Positions 52,995 through 61,640 are shown, counted from the stretch's first letter. The stretch: DNA of 64,000 nucleotides from Pseudomonas cichorii (GCF_003700275.1 NZ_RBRE01000028.1:62001-126000); one strand, 5' to 3'. Notes: generated by a model from the letters alone, not told the origin. Numbers and translations are program-made.

Positions 52995-54181
52995 ACACTG
53001 CCCCGTCCAGTCGCTGGCAGCGTGTCCTGCAGCAATGCACCCAGCAGCTGAGTGAACGCTGGCCCGCACGCCCCACCACTGAACATCCCTCCAACCCGGC
53101 CCTGCAAGGTGGCTTTCTGTTCAGTGGCCAATCTCACGAAGTCGTGCCACGTCGGCTGCTGTTGGATAGTCGGTTGACGCCGTTGGAGCGTAATGCCTGG
53201 CAGGTGTTTCGACTCATGCTGCACGGTCAAGGCTTGGTCACACCGCGCTATGAGGATTTGCAGCCTTACCTGTCAAGCGTGCCCTACGGTGCGTCAGCCT
53301 CCCGTGAAACCATTGCTCGGGTGTTGACGATGCTCAGGTTGACGCGCTGGCTCAGCTTGGTGAGTCGCGGCCGCGATCAACTCAGCGGACGTCATCAAGG
53401 TTCGCTGTACGTTCTGCACGATGAGCCGTTAACCCCCGCCGAAGCCATGGAACTCGATCAGGATTACTTGGCGCTAGTCGGACATGCGCTCGGCCATGCT
53501 ACCAAGGCTGTGCGCATTGTCGCGCAGCACATTGTGGAAGAAATCCGCCAAGACACGAATATCGATCGGGATCGGTTACCAACGCGGCTCGACAGTTGGG
53601 GCGAACTTTGGGCGCAGCAAGGATTGGATCCGGCAACAGATGCCACTCTGCACGATTCCGAACGGGGGGAAGCTACCCTCGTTCGGAATCGTGCAGCCCC
53701 TCGTTCGGATTCCGAACCGAGTCTGAACGCCAGTGTTTCCGGCACCGTTCGGAATCCGAACGCCACTTGTACCGTATTAAAAGAAAGTATTTGTACAGTA
53801 CCGCGCGCGAACCCAGCGGTGGATAACCTGCACTGGCCCGTTGCGCTGCATCTGAGCCCAAGCGAGCGTCAGGCCGTCGCCGTGGCGCTGAACAAGCTCA
53901 AACCCGCGGATCGGCAGGCGGTGCTCAACGAAGCGGGGGCACGCTGTGCGGCTGGTGGAATCCGCAAGCCAGTGGCGTATCTGATGGGTCTGATCCAGCG
54001 TGCGCTGAAAGGTGACTTTCGTCCTTGGGCAGGTCAGGCCGAACCGTCACCCATTGCAAAACCGTCTGCACCAACCCCCTCGCACCCCATTCGAAAACAG
54101 GGTGAACCCGCATCCGCCCTCGCCCAAGCGTGCCTGAATGATCTACGCCAACTGCGTGGCAAAAGCGGTGGACGTCAGTAG
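52991..54181 (+). CDS. STY4528-family island replication-type protein
   Basis: A 396-aa protein. The N-terminal domain (about 1-190) contains GGFLFSGQSHEVVPRRLLLD and TPLERNAWQVFRLMLHGQGL, then a winged-helix part ASRETIARVLTMLRLTRWLS, as in Rep-type DNA-binding proteins. Residues about 215-265 are a low-complexity linker whose DNA holds several palindromes (53648-53761). The C-terminal domain includes LSPSERQAVAVALNKLKPAD and KPVAYLMGLIQRALKGDF. These proteins are conserved in ICEs of this class and thought to act in replication of the excised element. Confidence 0.88.
   Translation: MNTAPSSRWQRVLQQCTQQLSERWPARPTTEHPSNPALQGGFLFSGQSHEVVPRRLLLDSRLTPLERNAWQVFRLMLHGQGLVTPRYEDLQPYLSSVPYGASASRETIARVLTMLRLTRWLSLVSRGRDQLSGRHQGSLYVLHDEPLTPAEAMELDQDYLALVGHALGHATKAVRIVAQHIVEEIRQDTNIDRDRLPTRLDSWGELWAQQGLDPATDATLHDSERGEATLVRNRAAPRSDSEPSLNASVSGTVRNPNATCTVLKESICTVPRANPAVDNLHWPVALHLSPSERQAVAVALNKLKPADRQAVLNEAGARCAAGGIRKPVAYLMGLIQRALKGDFRPWAGQAEPSPIAKPSAPTPSHPIRKQGEPASALAQACLNDLRQLRGKSGGRQ
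53648..53761. repeat. Cluster of GTTCGGAWTCCGAAC palindromes inside the STY4528 gene
   Basis: A perfect 17-bp inverted repeat (53648-53664 and 53680-53696) spaced by 15 nt is followed by two full 15-bp palindromes: GTTCGGATTCCGAAC at 53703-53717 and GTTCGGAATCCGAAC at 53747-53761. Six half-sites of the same GTTCGGA motif fall within 114 bp of coding sequence for a low-complexity linker. Confidence 0.85.
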
Positions 54182-54205
54182 ATTTGATGCCAGTGGCATC
54201 AAATC
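54181..54205. repeat. Perfect hairpin at the STY4528 stop codon
   Basis: GATTTGATGCC-AGT-GGCATCAAATC: 11-bp arms and 3-nt loop, starting on the last base of the stop codon. There is no T-run. It could act as a terminator with help, as a transcript 3' stabiliser, or as part of an origin region. The following 180 bp hold no gene. Confidence 0.7.
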
Positions 54206-54388
54206 CATGGAGTTCCACTCTACGAACACATCGGACCAAACTATGAAACTTTTAGGGAAAAGCAGGGGCACCCGTCTACGTAGTTTGCCCTCTTAAACCA
54301 AACCGAACAGGCCGCATTCAGCTTTTTGGCTGCCCTTACCCCTCATCTGTCGCAACGTTCCCGTCCAAGCCGATGCGAGGACACCACC

Positions 54389-55144
54389 GTGGCCGATCAC
54401 TATCAACTCAATCTGGGTTCATTGCGCAGCAGCATCACCCTGACCCTGCACACCCACCATGCCGCCCGTATCTGGCAAGGTCGAACCGCACGCGAAGGCG
54501 TCCACTCGATCATGGGCATGGCCGGCTACATCAGTGTCACCAACCTGATCAAACAAACCGCGGCCCAGGACGATCCCTATGCCGACTGGGCCATCGTGCA
54601 ACTCGAAGAAAAACTGACGCAAGCCAAGACCGGAATGCTGGAACTGACCCAACAACTGGATCGGATCAGACAGGACCTGCCGACCCAGATCGACATGGGC
54701 GACAACCTCAACATCCACCCCGTCACCTTGCCGTTGTACATCGGCAGCCAGCTGGGTTTTCTTGCGGTCTACTTGCTGACCGACTACGACACCCTGGTAC
54801 GTCGGACCCTATTGGCCCATCACACCGCCCTGATCGGCCGTATCGACATGGAAGCCTGGATCGACGACGGTGCCCATCTGCTGCGCAGCCTGTTCGGCCA
54901 GGCGCAGCGCTATCGGCATGCCGGCGTCACGCGTGATGACATGGCGGCGAACAACGCCCGTGCCATTGCGGCCATTGAGAAAATGGGTGTTCCCCCGATG
55001 GACATTCTTGAGGGTCATCGCCGCTCCCAGTTTGCACCGCCAATCATTCGTCGTGGTGCTGTGGCAGAGGATGACGCTGACGCGTTGGCAGAGGAAGCGG
55101 GAGAGCCATCTGCGACAGTGGATGAGCCGGAGGACGAAGCATGA
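54389..55144 (+). CDS. PFL_4669-family integrating conjugative element protein
   Basis: A 251-aa protein beginning at GTG (VADHYQLNLGSLRSSI) with GAGG upstream. Landmarks: HHAARIWQGRTAREGVHSIM, FANLIKQ-like VTNLIKQTAAQDDPYADW, and LPLYIGSQLGFLAVYLLTDY followed by an acidic tail. This is the TIGR03761 family, found only in such ICEs; function unknown. It overlaps the DUF3158 gene by 4 bp. Confidence 0.88.
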   Translation: MADHYQLNLGSLRSSITLTLHTHHAARIWQGRTAREGVHSIMGMAGYISVTNLIKQTAAQDDPYADWAIVQLEEKLTQAKTGMLELTQQLDRIRQDLPTQIDMGDNLNIHPVTLPLYIGSQLGFLAVYLLTDYDTLVRRTLLAHHTALIGRIDMEAWIDDGAHLLRSLFGQAQRYRHAGVTRDDMAANNARAIAAIEKMGVPPMDILEGHRRSQFAPPIIRRGAVAEDDADALAEEAGEPSATVDEPEDEA

Positions 55145-55659
55145 ATCCCCTGACCTCAGCTCAACCAATGCCCTTCGAAGCGTTGAAACAGGATGCCTAT
55201 CGGCAGCTCGAACACGCAGCCTCCCTAAAAGGCCTTTTAAAACCTTTTAAGGGTAAGGGGGAGTTGGTGCAACTGGCGCAGATGGCGAGGGAAATCGAGG
55301 CGCAGTTATGTGACTTGATGGAGGCTGTTGTACAGCAAGCCGGACAGCCCCCTTACTCACTGCTGGATATCCGATTGGTGCTGCAGAACACCAGCGCTGG
55401 CAGCACCTTTTTGCGTTGGCGCACCCGTGACTTTGCCCGTATGGGAGTCTCGGTCTGGGAACGCCAGGTCTGCAACAAAGCCTTGCCGCAGGTCGTGCGC
55501 GAGGGATTGCGCCGTTTCGAATGCAATCGCATCGCACTGAACCTACAGATGAGTGTGGTGCATTCGCTCTACCGCCAGGCCACGACCTGCGCGATCAAAA
55601 TGGACAGTGCCGAACGGCTGCTGCGCCAGTTCACAACCGCAGTGGAGGTATCACGATGA
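55141..55659 (+). CDS. DUF3158-family ICE protein
   Basis: A 172-aa helical protein: ALKQDAYRQLEHAASLKGLL, KPFKGKGELVQLAQMAREIE, and FLRWRTRDFARMGVSVWERQ. DUF3158 members occur between PFL_4669 and SSB genes in this ICE class. The Lys-rich KPFKGKG stretch suggests nucleic-acid contact. Start and stop overlap neighbours by 4 bp, so it is co-translated with ssb. Confidence 0.85.
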   Translation: MNPLTSAQPMPFEALKQDAYRQLEHAASLKGLLKPFKGKGELVQLAQMAREIEAQLCDLMEAVVQQAGQPPYSLLDIRLVLQNTSAGSTFLRWRTRDFARMGVSVWERQVCNKALPQVVREGLRRFECNRIALNLQMSVVHSLYRQATTCAIKMDSAERLLRQFTTAVEVSR

Positions 55660-56126
55660 GTACTTTTTTCGTCGGCGAAGGCAACATCGGCAGTGCGCCA
55701 GAGTTCCAGGAATTCGCCTCAGGCAATGACGAGCCACGGCGTTTGCTACGGCTGAATGTGTACTTCGACAACCCCGTGCCACGCGAGGGCGGCTATGAAG
55801 ATCGAGGCGGCTATTGGGCGCCGGTTGAGCTCTGGCACCGCGAGGCTGAACACTGGAGCACGCTGTACCAGAAAGGCATGCGTGTGCTGGTCGAAGGCCG
55901 CACCGTACGCGATGAGTGGGAGGACAGCGAAGACAATGCGCGGGTCACCTTCAAGGTCGAGGCCCGTCGAGTCGGCATCCTGCCTCACCGGGTGCACAGC
56001 GTGGTCATGCGGGAACGATCCAGTGAACCCGCGGCATCTGCGACACACGTCGAGAAAAGTACAGAACAGGCCAGTTCACCTGCGTCGAAACCCAGAAAGC
56101 GCAGAGGGCAGCCACCTACGGACTGA
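55656..56126 (+). CDS. ssb: Single-stranded DNA-binding protein, ICE-encoded
   Basis: A 156-aa SSB with one OB fold: STFFVGEGNIGSAPEFQEFA, LLRLNVYFDNPVPREGGYED, YWAPVELWHREAEHWSTLY and RVLVEGRTVRDEW. The C-terminal tail is basic (KPRKRRGQPPTD), not the acidic DDDIPF of housekeeping SSB, so it likely does not recruit the same partners. It probably coats transferred strand DNA during conjugation. Confidence 0.92.
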   Translation: MSTFFVGEGNIGSAPEFQEFASGNDEPRRLLRLNVYFDNPVPREGGYEDRGGYWAPVELWHREAEHWSTLYQKGMRVLVEGRTVRDEWEDSEDNARVTFKVEARRVGILPHRVHSVVMRERSSEPAASATHVEKSTEQASSPASKPRKRRGQPPTD

Positions 56127-56347
56127 CAGACTTTCAGGCATAAAAATTGCGCCTTTGCGCGAAGTTGCTGGCGTGTTACTTCGCGCTGCTCGTGAAGATC
56201 CACACTGCCGTCGCAACGGGTTAGCAGCCTCGGCCCATTCAAGCCTGCCCTCACCGACTAATATGAGGGACCTGCCATTCAGGTTTCTCATATCTCGCCA
56301 CTGCTGTTTCCAACAACGCTGCTCCGAACTCAATCAGGAGCAGTTCT

Positions 56348-58315
56348 ATGCGCCTCTTCCTCTGCGAAAAACCTTCCCAGGGTCGGGACATCGCCACGGT
56401 ACTCGGGGCCACTCGGCGTGGTGATGGTTGCCTGATCGGCACAGAGACAACCGTCACCTGGTGTATCGGCCACCTACTGGAGACAGCACCGCCTGAAGCC
56501 TATGGCATTCAGTACAAGAACTGGTCGTTGGATCATCTACCGATCATTCCCGCGCAGTGGAAGGTCGAGGTCAAACACAAAACTGCGGCACAGTTCAAAG
56601 TCATCAAGCGCCTGCTCAGTGAAGCCTCTGCTGTCGTCATCGCGACCGACGCCGATCGCGAAGGTGAGATGATTGCCCGCGAGTTACTGGAACTTTGCAA
56701 CTATCGAGGTCCCGTTGAGCGCCTCTGGTTGTCCGCACTCAACGAGGTGTCGATTCTCAAAGCGCTGTCCTCGCTGAAGTCTGGTCAGGAGACCTTCCCG
56801 CTCTACCACTCAGCCCTCGCCCGCAGCCGGGCCGACTGGCTGATCGGCATGAACCTCAGTCGTTTGTTTACCCTGCTCGGTCGACGAGCGGGCTACGACG
56901 GTGTGCTGTCAGTGGGACGCGTCCAGACACCCACCTTACGTCTGGTGGTCGATCGGGATCGTGCGATTGCCAGCTTCGTCTCGGTGCCCTACTGGGACGT
57001 GGAGGTGCACCTGTCCTTCATGGGGCAATCATTCATCGCGTCGTGGTTACCACCCAGTTCAGGACGAGATGAGGCCTGTCGTTGCCTGCAGCAGGCGCTT
57101 GCCCGTCATGCTGGCCAAACAATCACTGACGGTAAGACCGCCACAGTACTCTCGTTGCAGACTGAGCATTTCCGAGAACCGCCGCCTCTGCCCTTCGACC
57201 TGAGCACACTGCAAGAAGTCTGCTCGCGCAAATTGGGGCTAGGGGTCCAGGAAACCCTGAACATCGCCCAAGCCCTGTATGAAACCCACAAAGCCACCAC
57301 CTACCCGCGCAGCGATTGCCGCTATTTGCCAGCGAGTATGTTCGACGAGGTACCCACGGTATTCGATGCCCTGCTCAAAACGGATTCCGCACTACAGCCC
57401 GCATTTGAAAAACTTGATCGGTCATTACGTTCCCGCGCCTGGAACGATGCCAAAGCCACCGCGCACCACGGCATCATCCCCACCACCGAGCCGGCAAACC
57501 TGGCGCGGATGTCCGAGCAAGAACGCCAAGTCTACGAACAGATTCGTAACCACTACCTCGCGCAATTTCTGCCGCACCATGAATTTGATCGAACCCAGGT
57601 CGAACTGGAGTGTGGCAAAGAACGATTGACCGCGGTTGGCAAACAGATCCTGGTCCAAAGCTGGAAAGGCTTGCTCTACGACAACACCGAGGACGATGAG
57701 CCCAGTCAAAAATTCCAAGTCTTACCCGTCTTGCAACAGGGTACGCAGTGCGCAGTAAACGACGTCGAACTCAAGTCTATGCGCACCACAGCTCCCAAAC
57801 CGCTGACCGAGGGCGATCTGATCAAGGCGATGAAAAACGTGGCCAAGCTGGTCAACGACCCGCGTCTGAAACAGAAGCTTCGGGACACCACCGGCATCGG
57901 CACCGAAGCCACGCGTGCCGGCATCATCAAGGGCTTGATCGATCGCGGTTATTTGCTGAAGAAAAAACGCGCCTTAATGGCCTCCGCCGCGGCCCATACC
58001 CTGATTGAGGCGGTACCCGCGGCCATCGCAGATCCGGGCATGACCGCGATTTGGGAGCAGGCTCTGGACGAAATCGAAGCGGGACGTCTGAGCCTGGATG
58101 CATTCGTCGCCAAGCAGGCGAGTTGGATTGCGCAATTGGTCGAACACTGCCGAGCGCTCACCTTGGCGTTACCGGTCGAAACCGGACCGGCTTGCCCCAT
58201 TTGCAACGCCTCTATGCTCAGACGTACGGGAAAATCAGGGGCGTTCTGGTCGTGCTCCCACTACCCCGACTGCAAGGGCACTGTGCCGATCAGCAAAGAT
58301 ATACGGCGCCCATGA
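56348..58315 (+). CDS. topB: DNA topoisomerase III, ICE-encoded
   Basis: A 655-aa type IA topoisomerase. The N-terminal TOPRIM has MRLFLCEKPSQGRDIA and the acidic triad ATDADREGEMIAREL. The active-site Tyr is in KATTYPRSDCRYLP. Other family blocks are VGRVQTPTLRLVVDRD and LRDTTGIGTEATRAGII. The C-terminus has a zinc ribbon CPICNASMLRRTGKSGAFWS and CSHYPDCKG. Conserved beside ssb in PFGI-1-class ICEs. It resolves replication or transfer intermediates. The 220 bp before it hold no gene. Confidence 0.95.
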   Translation: MRLFLCEKPSQGRDIATVLGATRRGDGCLIGTETTVTWCIGHLLETAPPEAYGIQYKNWSLDHLPIIPAQWKVEVKHKTAAQFKVIKRLLSEASAVVIATDADREGEMIARELLELCNYRGPVERLWLSALNEVSILKALSSLKSGQETFPLYHSALARSRADWLIGMNLSRLFTLLGRRAGYDGVLSVGRVQTPTLRLVVDRDRAIASFVSVPYWDVEVHLSFMGQSFIASWLPPSSGRDEACRCLQQALARHAGQTITDGKTATVLSLQTEHFREPPPLPFDLSTLQEVCSRKLGLGVQETLNIAQALYETHKATTYPRSDCRYLPASMFDEVPTVFDALLKTDSALQPAFEKLDRSLRSRAWNDAKATAHHGIIPTTEPANLARMSEQERQVYEQIRNHYLAQFLPHHEFDRTQVELECGKERLTAVGKQILVQSWKGLLYDNTEDDEPSQKFQVLPVLQQGTQCAVNDVELKSMRTTAPKPLTEGDLIKAMKNVAKLVNDPRLKQKLRDTTGIGTEATRAGIIKGLIDRGYLLKKKRALMASAAAHTLIEAVPAAIADPGMTAIWEQALDEIEAGRLSLDAFVAKQASWIAQLVEHCRALTLALPVETGPACPICNASMLRRTGKSGAFWSCSHYPDCKGTVPISKDIRRP

Positions 58316-58531
58316 CTCACCATTGAAGATCAACTTGAATATTGGGGCGACCTTTAAGGCAACGCACTCTGCCTTGACGTCATCCCACCCTCTCTGCTGT
58401 AGTGCCTCAGGATCATCGCCAACGGCGACCCAAGACCGATTCGCTCCGGGTAGCTCGGTCGAACTCTTAGAGTTCGGAGCCTTCTCTTCTGCGGAATTAC
58501 ATTCCCGTTTTGTGCTCGACCTGATCGTGGT

Positions 58532-58578
58532 GGCGGATGACCACTGTTGCCTCTGCCAGGCAATAGCGGTCATCCGCC
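58532..58578. repeat. Nested perfect hairpin
   Basis: Outer arms GGCGGATGACC (58532-58542) and GGTCATCCGCC (58568-58578) enclose inner arms TTGCCT (58547-58552) and AGGCAA (58558-58563) with a CTGCC loop and a symmetric 4/4 internal loop. All 17 base pairs are perfect. Confidence 0.85.
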
Positions 58579-59157
58579 TCGGCGATAGTATTCAGCCCCG
58601 GAGCCCACCGGGGAAACACTGGGCACCCTTTGTGCGCGGATGCGTGCCAGCATGTTCCGACCCAGGCCACGACAAGGGTCGGTTGGCGAATCATGATGCA
58701 GTTAAACCAAGCTTTGCGAGGAGCTTGTCGACTGCACAAGACCGTCAAAGGTGGCTTTTCTCTTCCTCGCCTGGCGACCCGTCAGGCTCACTCTTCATTT
58801 TCTTCATTCCAGTGACTGCCACTGAGTTCCGGCGATAAAAAACTGGGTTGCAGCGTCTTGACGCTCCCCTGTAACGGGCTTATACAAAGGGCGTGGTTCG
58901 CTGTCGTTGACAGCCCAGCCCAGGTAGCCAGAACCTTCAAGGCTACGCCACGTTCGTGGTGGTTTACCCAAGTGTGATCAGCGTTCGGAAGCTCGCACGG
59001 TTACCGCTTCAGCGGTGATGAATGCCCACTACCCCAGGATTGCGGACCACTACCGCAGACGTTCCTCTGCTGCATCGCTATTCCCCCAGACGCAAAGTTC
59101 TGCTCGTCATCGGCTTGCCGGTGCCAAGTCCTTCATCGCTCGCCTTCACCTTACCCA

Positions 59158-59187
59158 CCCTGACGGGGGCTCACTTCCCCGTCAGGG
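59158..59187. promoter_or_regulatory. GC hairpin 40 bp before the STY4534 gene
   Basis: CCCTGACGGGG-GCTCACTT-CCCCGTCAGGG: perfect 11-bp stem. No T-run follows, so it is more likely a leader/stabilising structure than a plain terminator. AGGAG before the next ATG lies 28 bp downstream. Confidence 0.65.
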
Positions 59188-59226
59188 CCTGTGCGTCGCC
59201 GTTCCCCTTGAAACAGGAGAACCACC

Positions 59227-59811
59227 ATGGCCCACGCCAACCAATCCCAAGAAGCGACCACTTACTTCAACCTGCACACCGTCGGTATCGGTTACCTCAA
59301 CCGTGTTCGAGAAGTCCAAGTCCGCCGCGGCCAGCCATTCATGGCCTGCGATATCGCAGCCCTGCACGGCGCCACCGATGCGGTCGAGTACACCCGCTTC
59401 GACTGCAAAGTCGCGGGGGGTGAAGCTGAACGCTTGATTCGTCTTTATATGGACGCCGTCAAGGCCGAGAAAAAAGTCTTGCTGTCGTTCCGTATTGGCG
59501 ACCTGTGGATCGATCCGTTTCTCTACGAGAAAGGCGATAAACAAGGTCAACCAGGCGCCAGCCTGAAAGGTCGCTTGCTGTTCATTGACTGGATCAAGGT
59601 CAACGGCACGTTCGAGTACAAAGCGCCCGCCAGGCAGGAAGCAACAGCACCTGCTGAGCAAGCACCCACCAGTGAACCATCCCCACCATCGGCTGACGCC
59701 GAAGCTGAGGAGATCGACAACCCAACAGAGACTCAGGTCGAGCCTGACTCTCCTCCCACTCCCCGCACGGCGGCCCGCCGTGATGCCACCCGTACCGTTC
59801 AGTCCGCCTGA
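59227..59811 (+). CDS. STY4534-family (DUF3577) ICE protein
   Basis: A 194-aa protein. Residues 10-135 form the conserved domain: YFNLHTVGIGYLNRVREVQV, MACDIAALHGATDAVEYTRF and KVLLSFRIGDLWIDPFLYEK. This resembles an OB-like fold of the DUF3577 family. The last 60 residues are acidic and Pro-rich. Members follow ssb/topB in this ICE class and are presumed to work in replication or single-strand handling. AGGAG precedes the ATG. Confidence 0.88.
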   Translation: MAHANQSQEATTYFNLHTVGIGYLNRVREVQVRRGQPFMACDIAALHGATDAVEYTRFDCKVAGGEAERLIRLYMDAVKAEKKVLLSFRIGDLWIDPFLYEKGDKQGQPGASLKGRLLFIDWIKVNGTFEYKAPARQEATAPAEQAPTSEPSPPSADAEAEEIDNPTETQVEPDSPPTPRTAARRDATRTVQSA

Positions 59812-59832
59812 ACAGTCCACGATGTTCCTCAT

Positions 59833-59857
59833 CAAGGCGCTCCCCCGAGCGCCTTTT
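59833..59857 (+). terminator. Rho-independent terminator
   Basis: AAGGCGCTC-CCCC-GAGCGCCTTTT. Nine-bp stem with T-run, 20 bp after the STY4534 stop and 26 bp before the next ATG. Confidence 0.85.
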
Positions 59858-59882
59858 CTTCAATCCGCACAGGAGAACCGAC

Positions 59883-60140
59883 ATGGAATCCTTCTGGCTT
59901 TGCGACGACTGCCTGTTCGCTGTGGCGTACGAGGACTACAGCACGTTATCGCTCTACTACACGACGGATGAAATCGAGAAACGCATCGCCGGTATCCATC
60001 GTGGACTGGTTCGCTTAATACCCATCAGTGCCGACTTCGATCCCGAAACCGGCTGGGGAACAAAAGCCTTTTCCCCATTGCCCTGCGACGGTTGTGGCTC
60101 ACCCCTACACGGTCAACGTCACCGATTCACCCGGCTGTAA
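59883..60140 (+). CDS. Small zinc-ribbon-like ICE protein
   Basis: An 85-aa protein with two CxxC pairs: WLCDDCLFAVAY near the N-terminus and LPCDGCGSPLHGQRHRF near the end, so it probably binds one zinc. The middle is TTDEIEKRIAGIHRGLVRLI. AGGAG upstream. Typical small accessory gene of PFGI-1-type islands; function unknown. Confidence 0.8.
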   Translation: MESFWLCDDCLFAVAYEDYSTLSLYYTTDEIEKRIAGIHRGLVRLIPISADFDPETGWGTKAFSPLPCDGCGSPLHGQRHRFTRL

Positions 60141-60240
60141 ACAGCGCGTCATCGGCTAATGCCCGCGACTCTATTTCCATCTAGGGGACGCCACTCCCCT
60201 CGGGCGTGTACCCCTGATTGTTCCCTTCGGAGGTACCACC

Positions 60241-60735
60241 ATGAACACCCAATTCACACTAATTGAAACCTCGGATTTCGAGACTGATCGAATCAGCCAA
60301 GAAAACCAGGTGATCGACAAGGCACTGCATATTCTAGATCGTCGGCTGTTCGCCCGCGGCCCTAACCTGACGTCACCTGGTGCCGTGGCCTCATACCTAA
60401 AACTGCATCTTGTGCAACAAGAGCATGAAGTCTTCGGTGTGATTTTTCTCGATGCCCAGCACCGCGTGCTGGCGTTCGAAGTCCTCTTTCACGGCAGCAT
60501 TGATGGTGCCAGCGTTTACCCCCGCCAAGTCGTTAAGCGCTCCCTCGCACATAACGCAGCGGCCGCCATCTTTGTGCACAACCACCCCTCTGGTTGTACG
60601 GAACCCAGCCAGGCGGATCGCGTCTTGACCGCACGGCTGAAGGAGGCCTTGGCCTTGATCGAAGTGCGCGTAATGGATCACTTCATCGTGGGTGAAGGTC
60701 GTCCTCTCTCCCTTGCCGAATATGGCTGGCTTTAA
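60241..60735 (+). CDS. radC: RadC-family JAB-domain protein
   Basis: A 164-aa protein with the JAMM/MPN+ metal site: Glu in [20 protein letters not shown], then [20 protein letters not shown] (HxH and downstream Asp). It lacks the N-terminal HhH domain of chromosomal RadC, as usual for ICE and plasmid copies annotated as anti-restriction or DNA-repair RadC. Biochemical role unresolved. GGAGG precedes the ATG; a GC hairpin follows the stop. Confidence 0.92.
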   Translation: MNTQFTLIETSDFETDRISQENQVIDKALHILDRRLFARGPNLTSPGAVASYLKLHLVQQEHEVFGVIFLDAQHRVLAFEVLFHGSIDGASVYPRQVVKRSLAHNAAAAIFVHNHPSGCTEPSQADRVLTARLKEALALIEVRVMDHFIVGEGRPLSLAEYGWL

Positions 60736-60742
60736 CCCTCAC

Positions 60743-60768
60743 AGGCGCCTTCGGGCGCCTTGTTCATT
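60743..60768 (+). terminator. Hairpin with T-rich tail after radC
   Basis: AGGCGCC-TTCG-GGCGCCT then TGTTCATTTT. Seven-bp GC stem with a UUCG-type tetraloop, 7 bp after the radC stop. Likely terminator or attenuator. Confidence 0.75.
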
Positions 60769-60787
60769 TTCATCCAGGAGAACTCTC

Positions 60788-61534
60788 ATGCCCCCCACAC
60801 CCCAAGCCCCAACCCTGCTGGCAGCTTCAAACCCATTTGCTCGCGGCTACGACAACCTTCATATCGAACGGCTGCTGCAGATCACCTACGAAGACGACTG
60901 CCCTCCCTGCTTTCGACCCGTACACGACTAACAAGCCCATCTGCCCGACGATGAGCTGCAGCTGTTCCCCTGTCTGTTCAATGACGATTTCGCCTTGATC
61001 AGCGAAGGCCAATCCATTCCGGTTGAGTTGGATGAACGCTGTCAGTCCTCCGGGCTGGTGCGCCAAGTGATCTACGCCGTGATGGGAGAAGTGCTCAACG
61101 AGCGGCATCACGTCGGCGACCTGTACTCCCTGGAAGAAGCCCAAGCCGTGTTCCATCGCTTGAGCTTCGAAACGGGGCACTACAGTCGAGCCTGGGAGAT
61201 CAGTACCGCACACCTTCCCGAAGAAGCGATGCTTTATCTGGAAGAATGGGTCAGTCACTTCGTTCCGAGGCAAACTGGCCTCTTGTTCGAACTGTTCGCG
61301 TTGCCGGATTGCTGCGGTATCGGATGCAAACTGATCGGCACGCCATGGACGGACGACAACCTGCTGAACATTGAGAGCCAACCTTATTCAACCCTGAGAC
61401 AAGAGCAGCTCGACGCCGGCACGCCGGAAACTTTGGTCAACGTACTGTATCTGGCGGCATTGGCGGATGTGCGATTGTTGATCTTCGACCCCGACGCTGC
61501 CGTCTTGGATGGGCTCGCCGTTTTTGATGAGTAA
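60788..61534 (+). pseudogene. Conserved ICE protein interrupted by an in-frame stop
   Basis: A single reading frame runs from ATG 60788 to TAA 61534 (248 codons) but is broken by TAA at 60929-60931 after FRPVHD. The frame resumes at once with QAHLPDDELQLFPCLFNDDF, then LDERCQSSGLVRQVIYAVMG and LPDCCGIGCKLIGTPWTDD. Homologues in related ICEs, as I remember them, read through this point with a Tyr codon (TAC/TAT), so one base change explains it. There is no frameshift. A restart at an internal ATG or readthrough could still give a C-terminal product. Function unknown. Confidence 0.85.
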
Positions 61535-61596
61535 CAATGCGTTCAGTTTTAACACGACCCGCCTTGAATCGACTTTCTCACTGAATCGCTCCTTCA

Positions 61597-61638
61597 CCTC
61601 ATGTCAGGTTCTGCACTGAATCTGACATGAGGTTTTTT
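61597..61638 (+). terminator. Rho-independent terminator before pilL
   Basis: CCTCATGTCAG, 14-nt loop, CTGACATGAGG, TTTTTT. It ends 2 bp before the pilL ATG, so the pilL ribosome site lies within the stem. The hairpin could therefore also control pilL translation. Confidence 0.85.
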
Positions 61639-61640
61639 CC

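Larger units (their letters stand above)
58316..59226. other. 910-bp non-coding, hairpin-dense region after topB
   Basis: No open frame here looks coding; a longer rightward frame has no ribosome site, runs out of topB and lacks family similarity. Strong inverted repeats occur: 58460-58476 (CGAACTCT-T-AGAGTTCG), 58532-58578 (nested), 58596-58613, 58657-58682 and 59158-59187, with weaker ones between 58850 and 59010. The density suggests a structured RNA, an origin of transfer or a single-strand initiation site. A STAXI-type RNA, named for its ssb/topoisomerase neighbourhood, is one candidate, but I could not match its consensus. Confidence 0.6.

Noticed and set aside
53648..53761. Possible transcription terminators
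   Set aside because: The palindromes lie inside an intact coding frame, none has a T-run, and the same motif repeats; this fits protein-binding sites better.
58098..58838. Rightward open frame reaching from topB into the non-coding region
   Set aside because: Starts inside topB out of frame, no ribosome site, no similarity; the region is dominated by inverted repeats.
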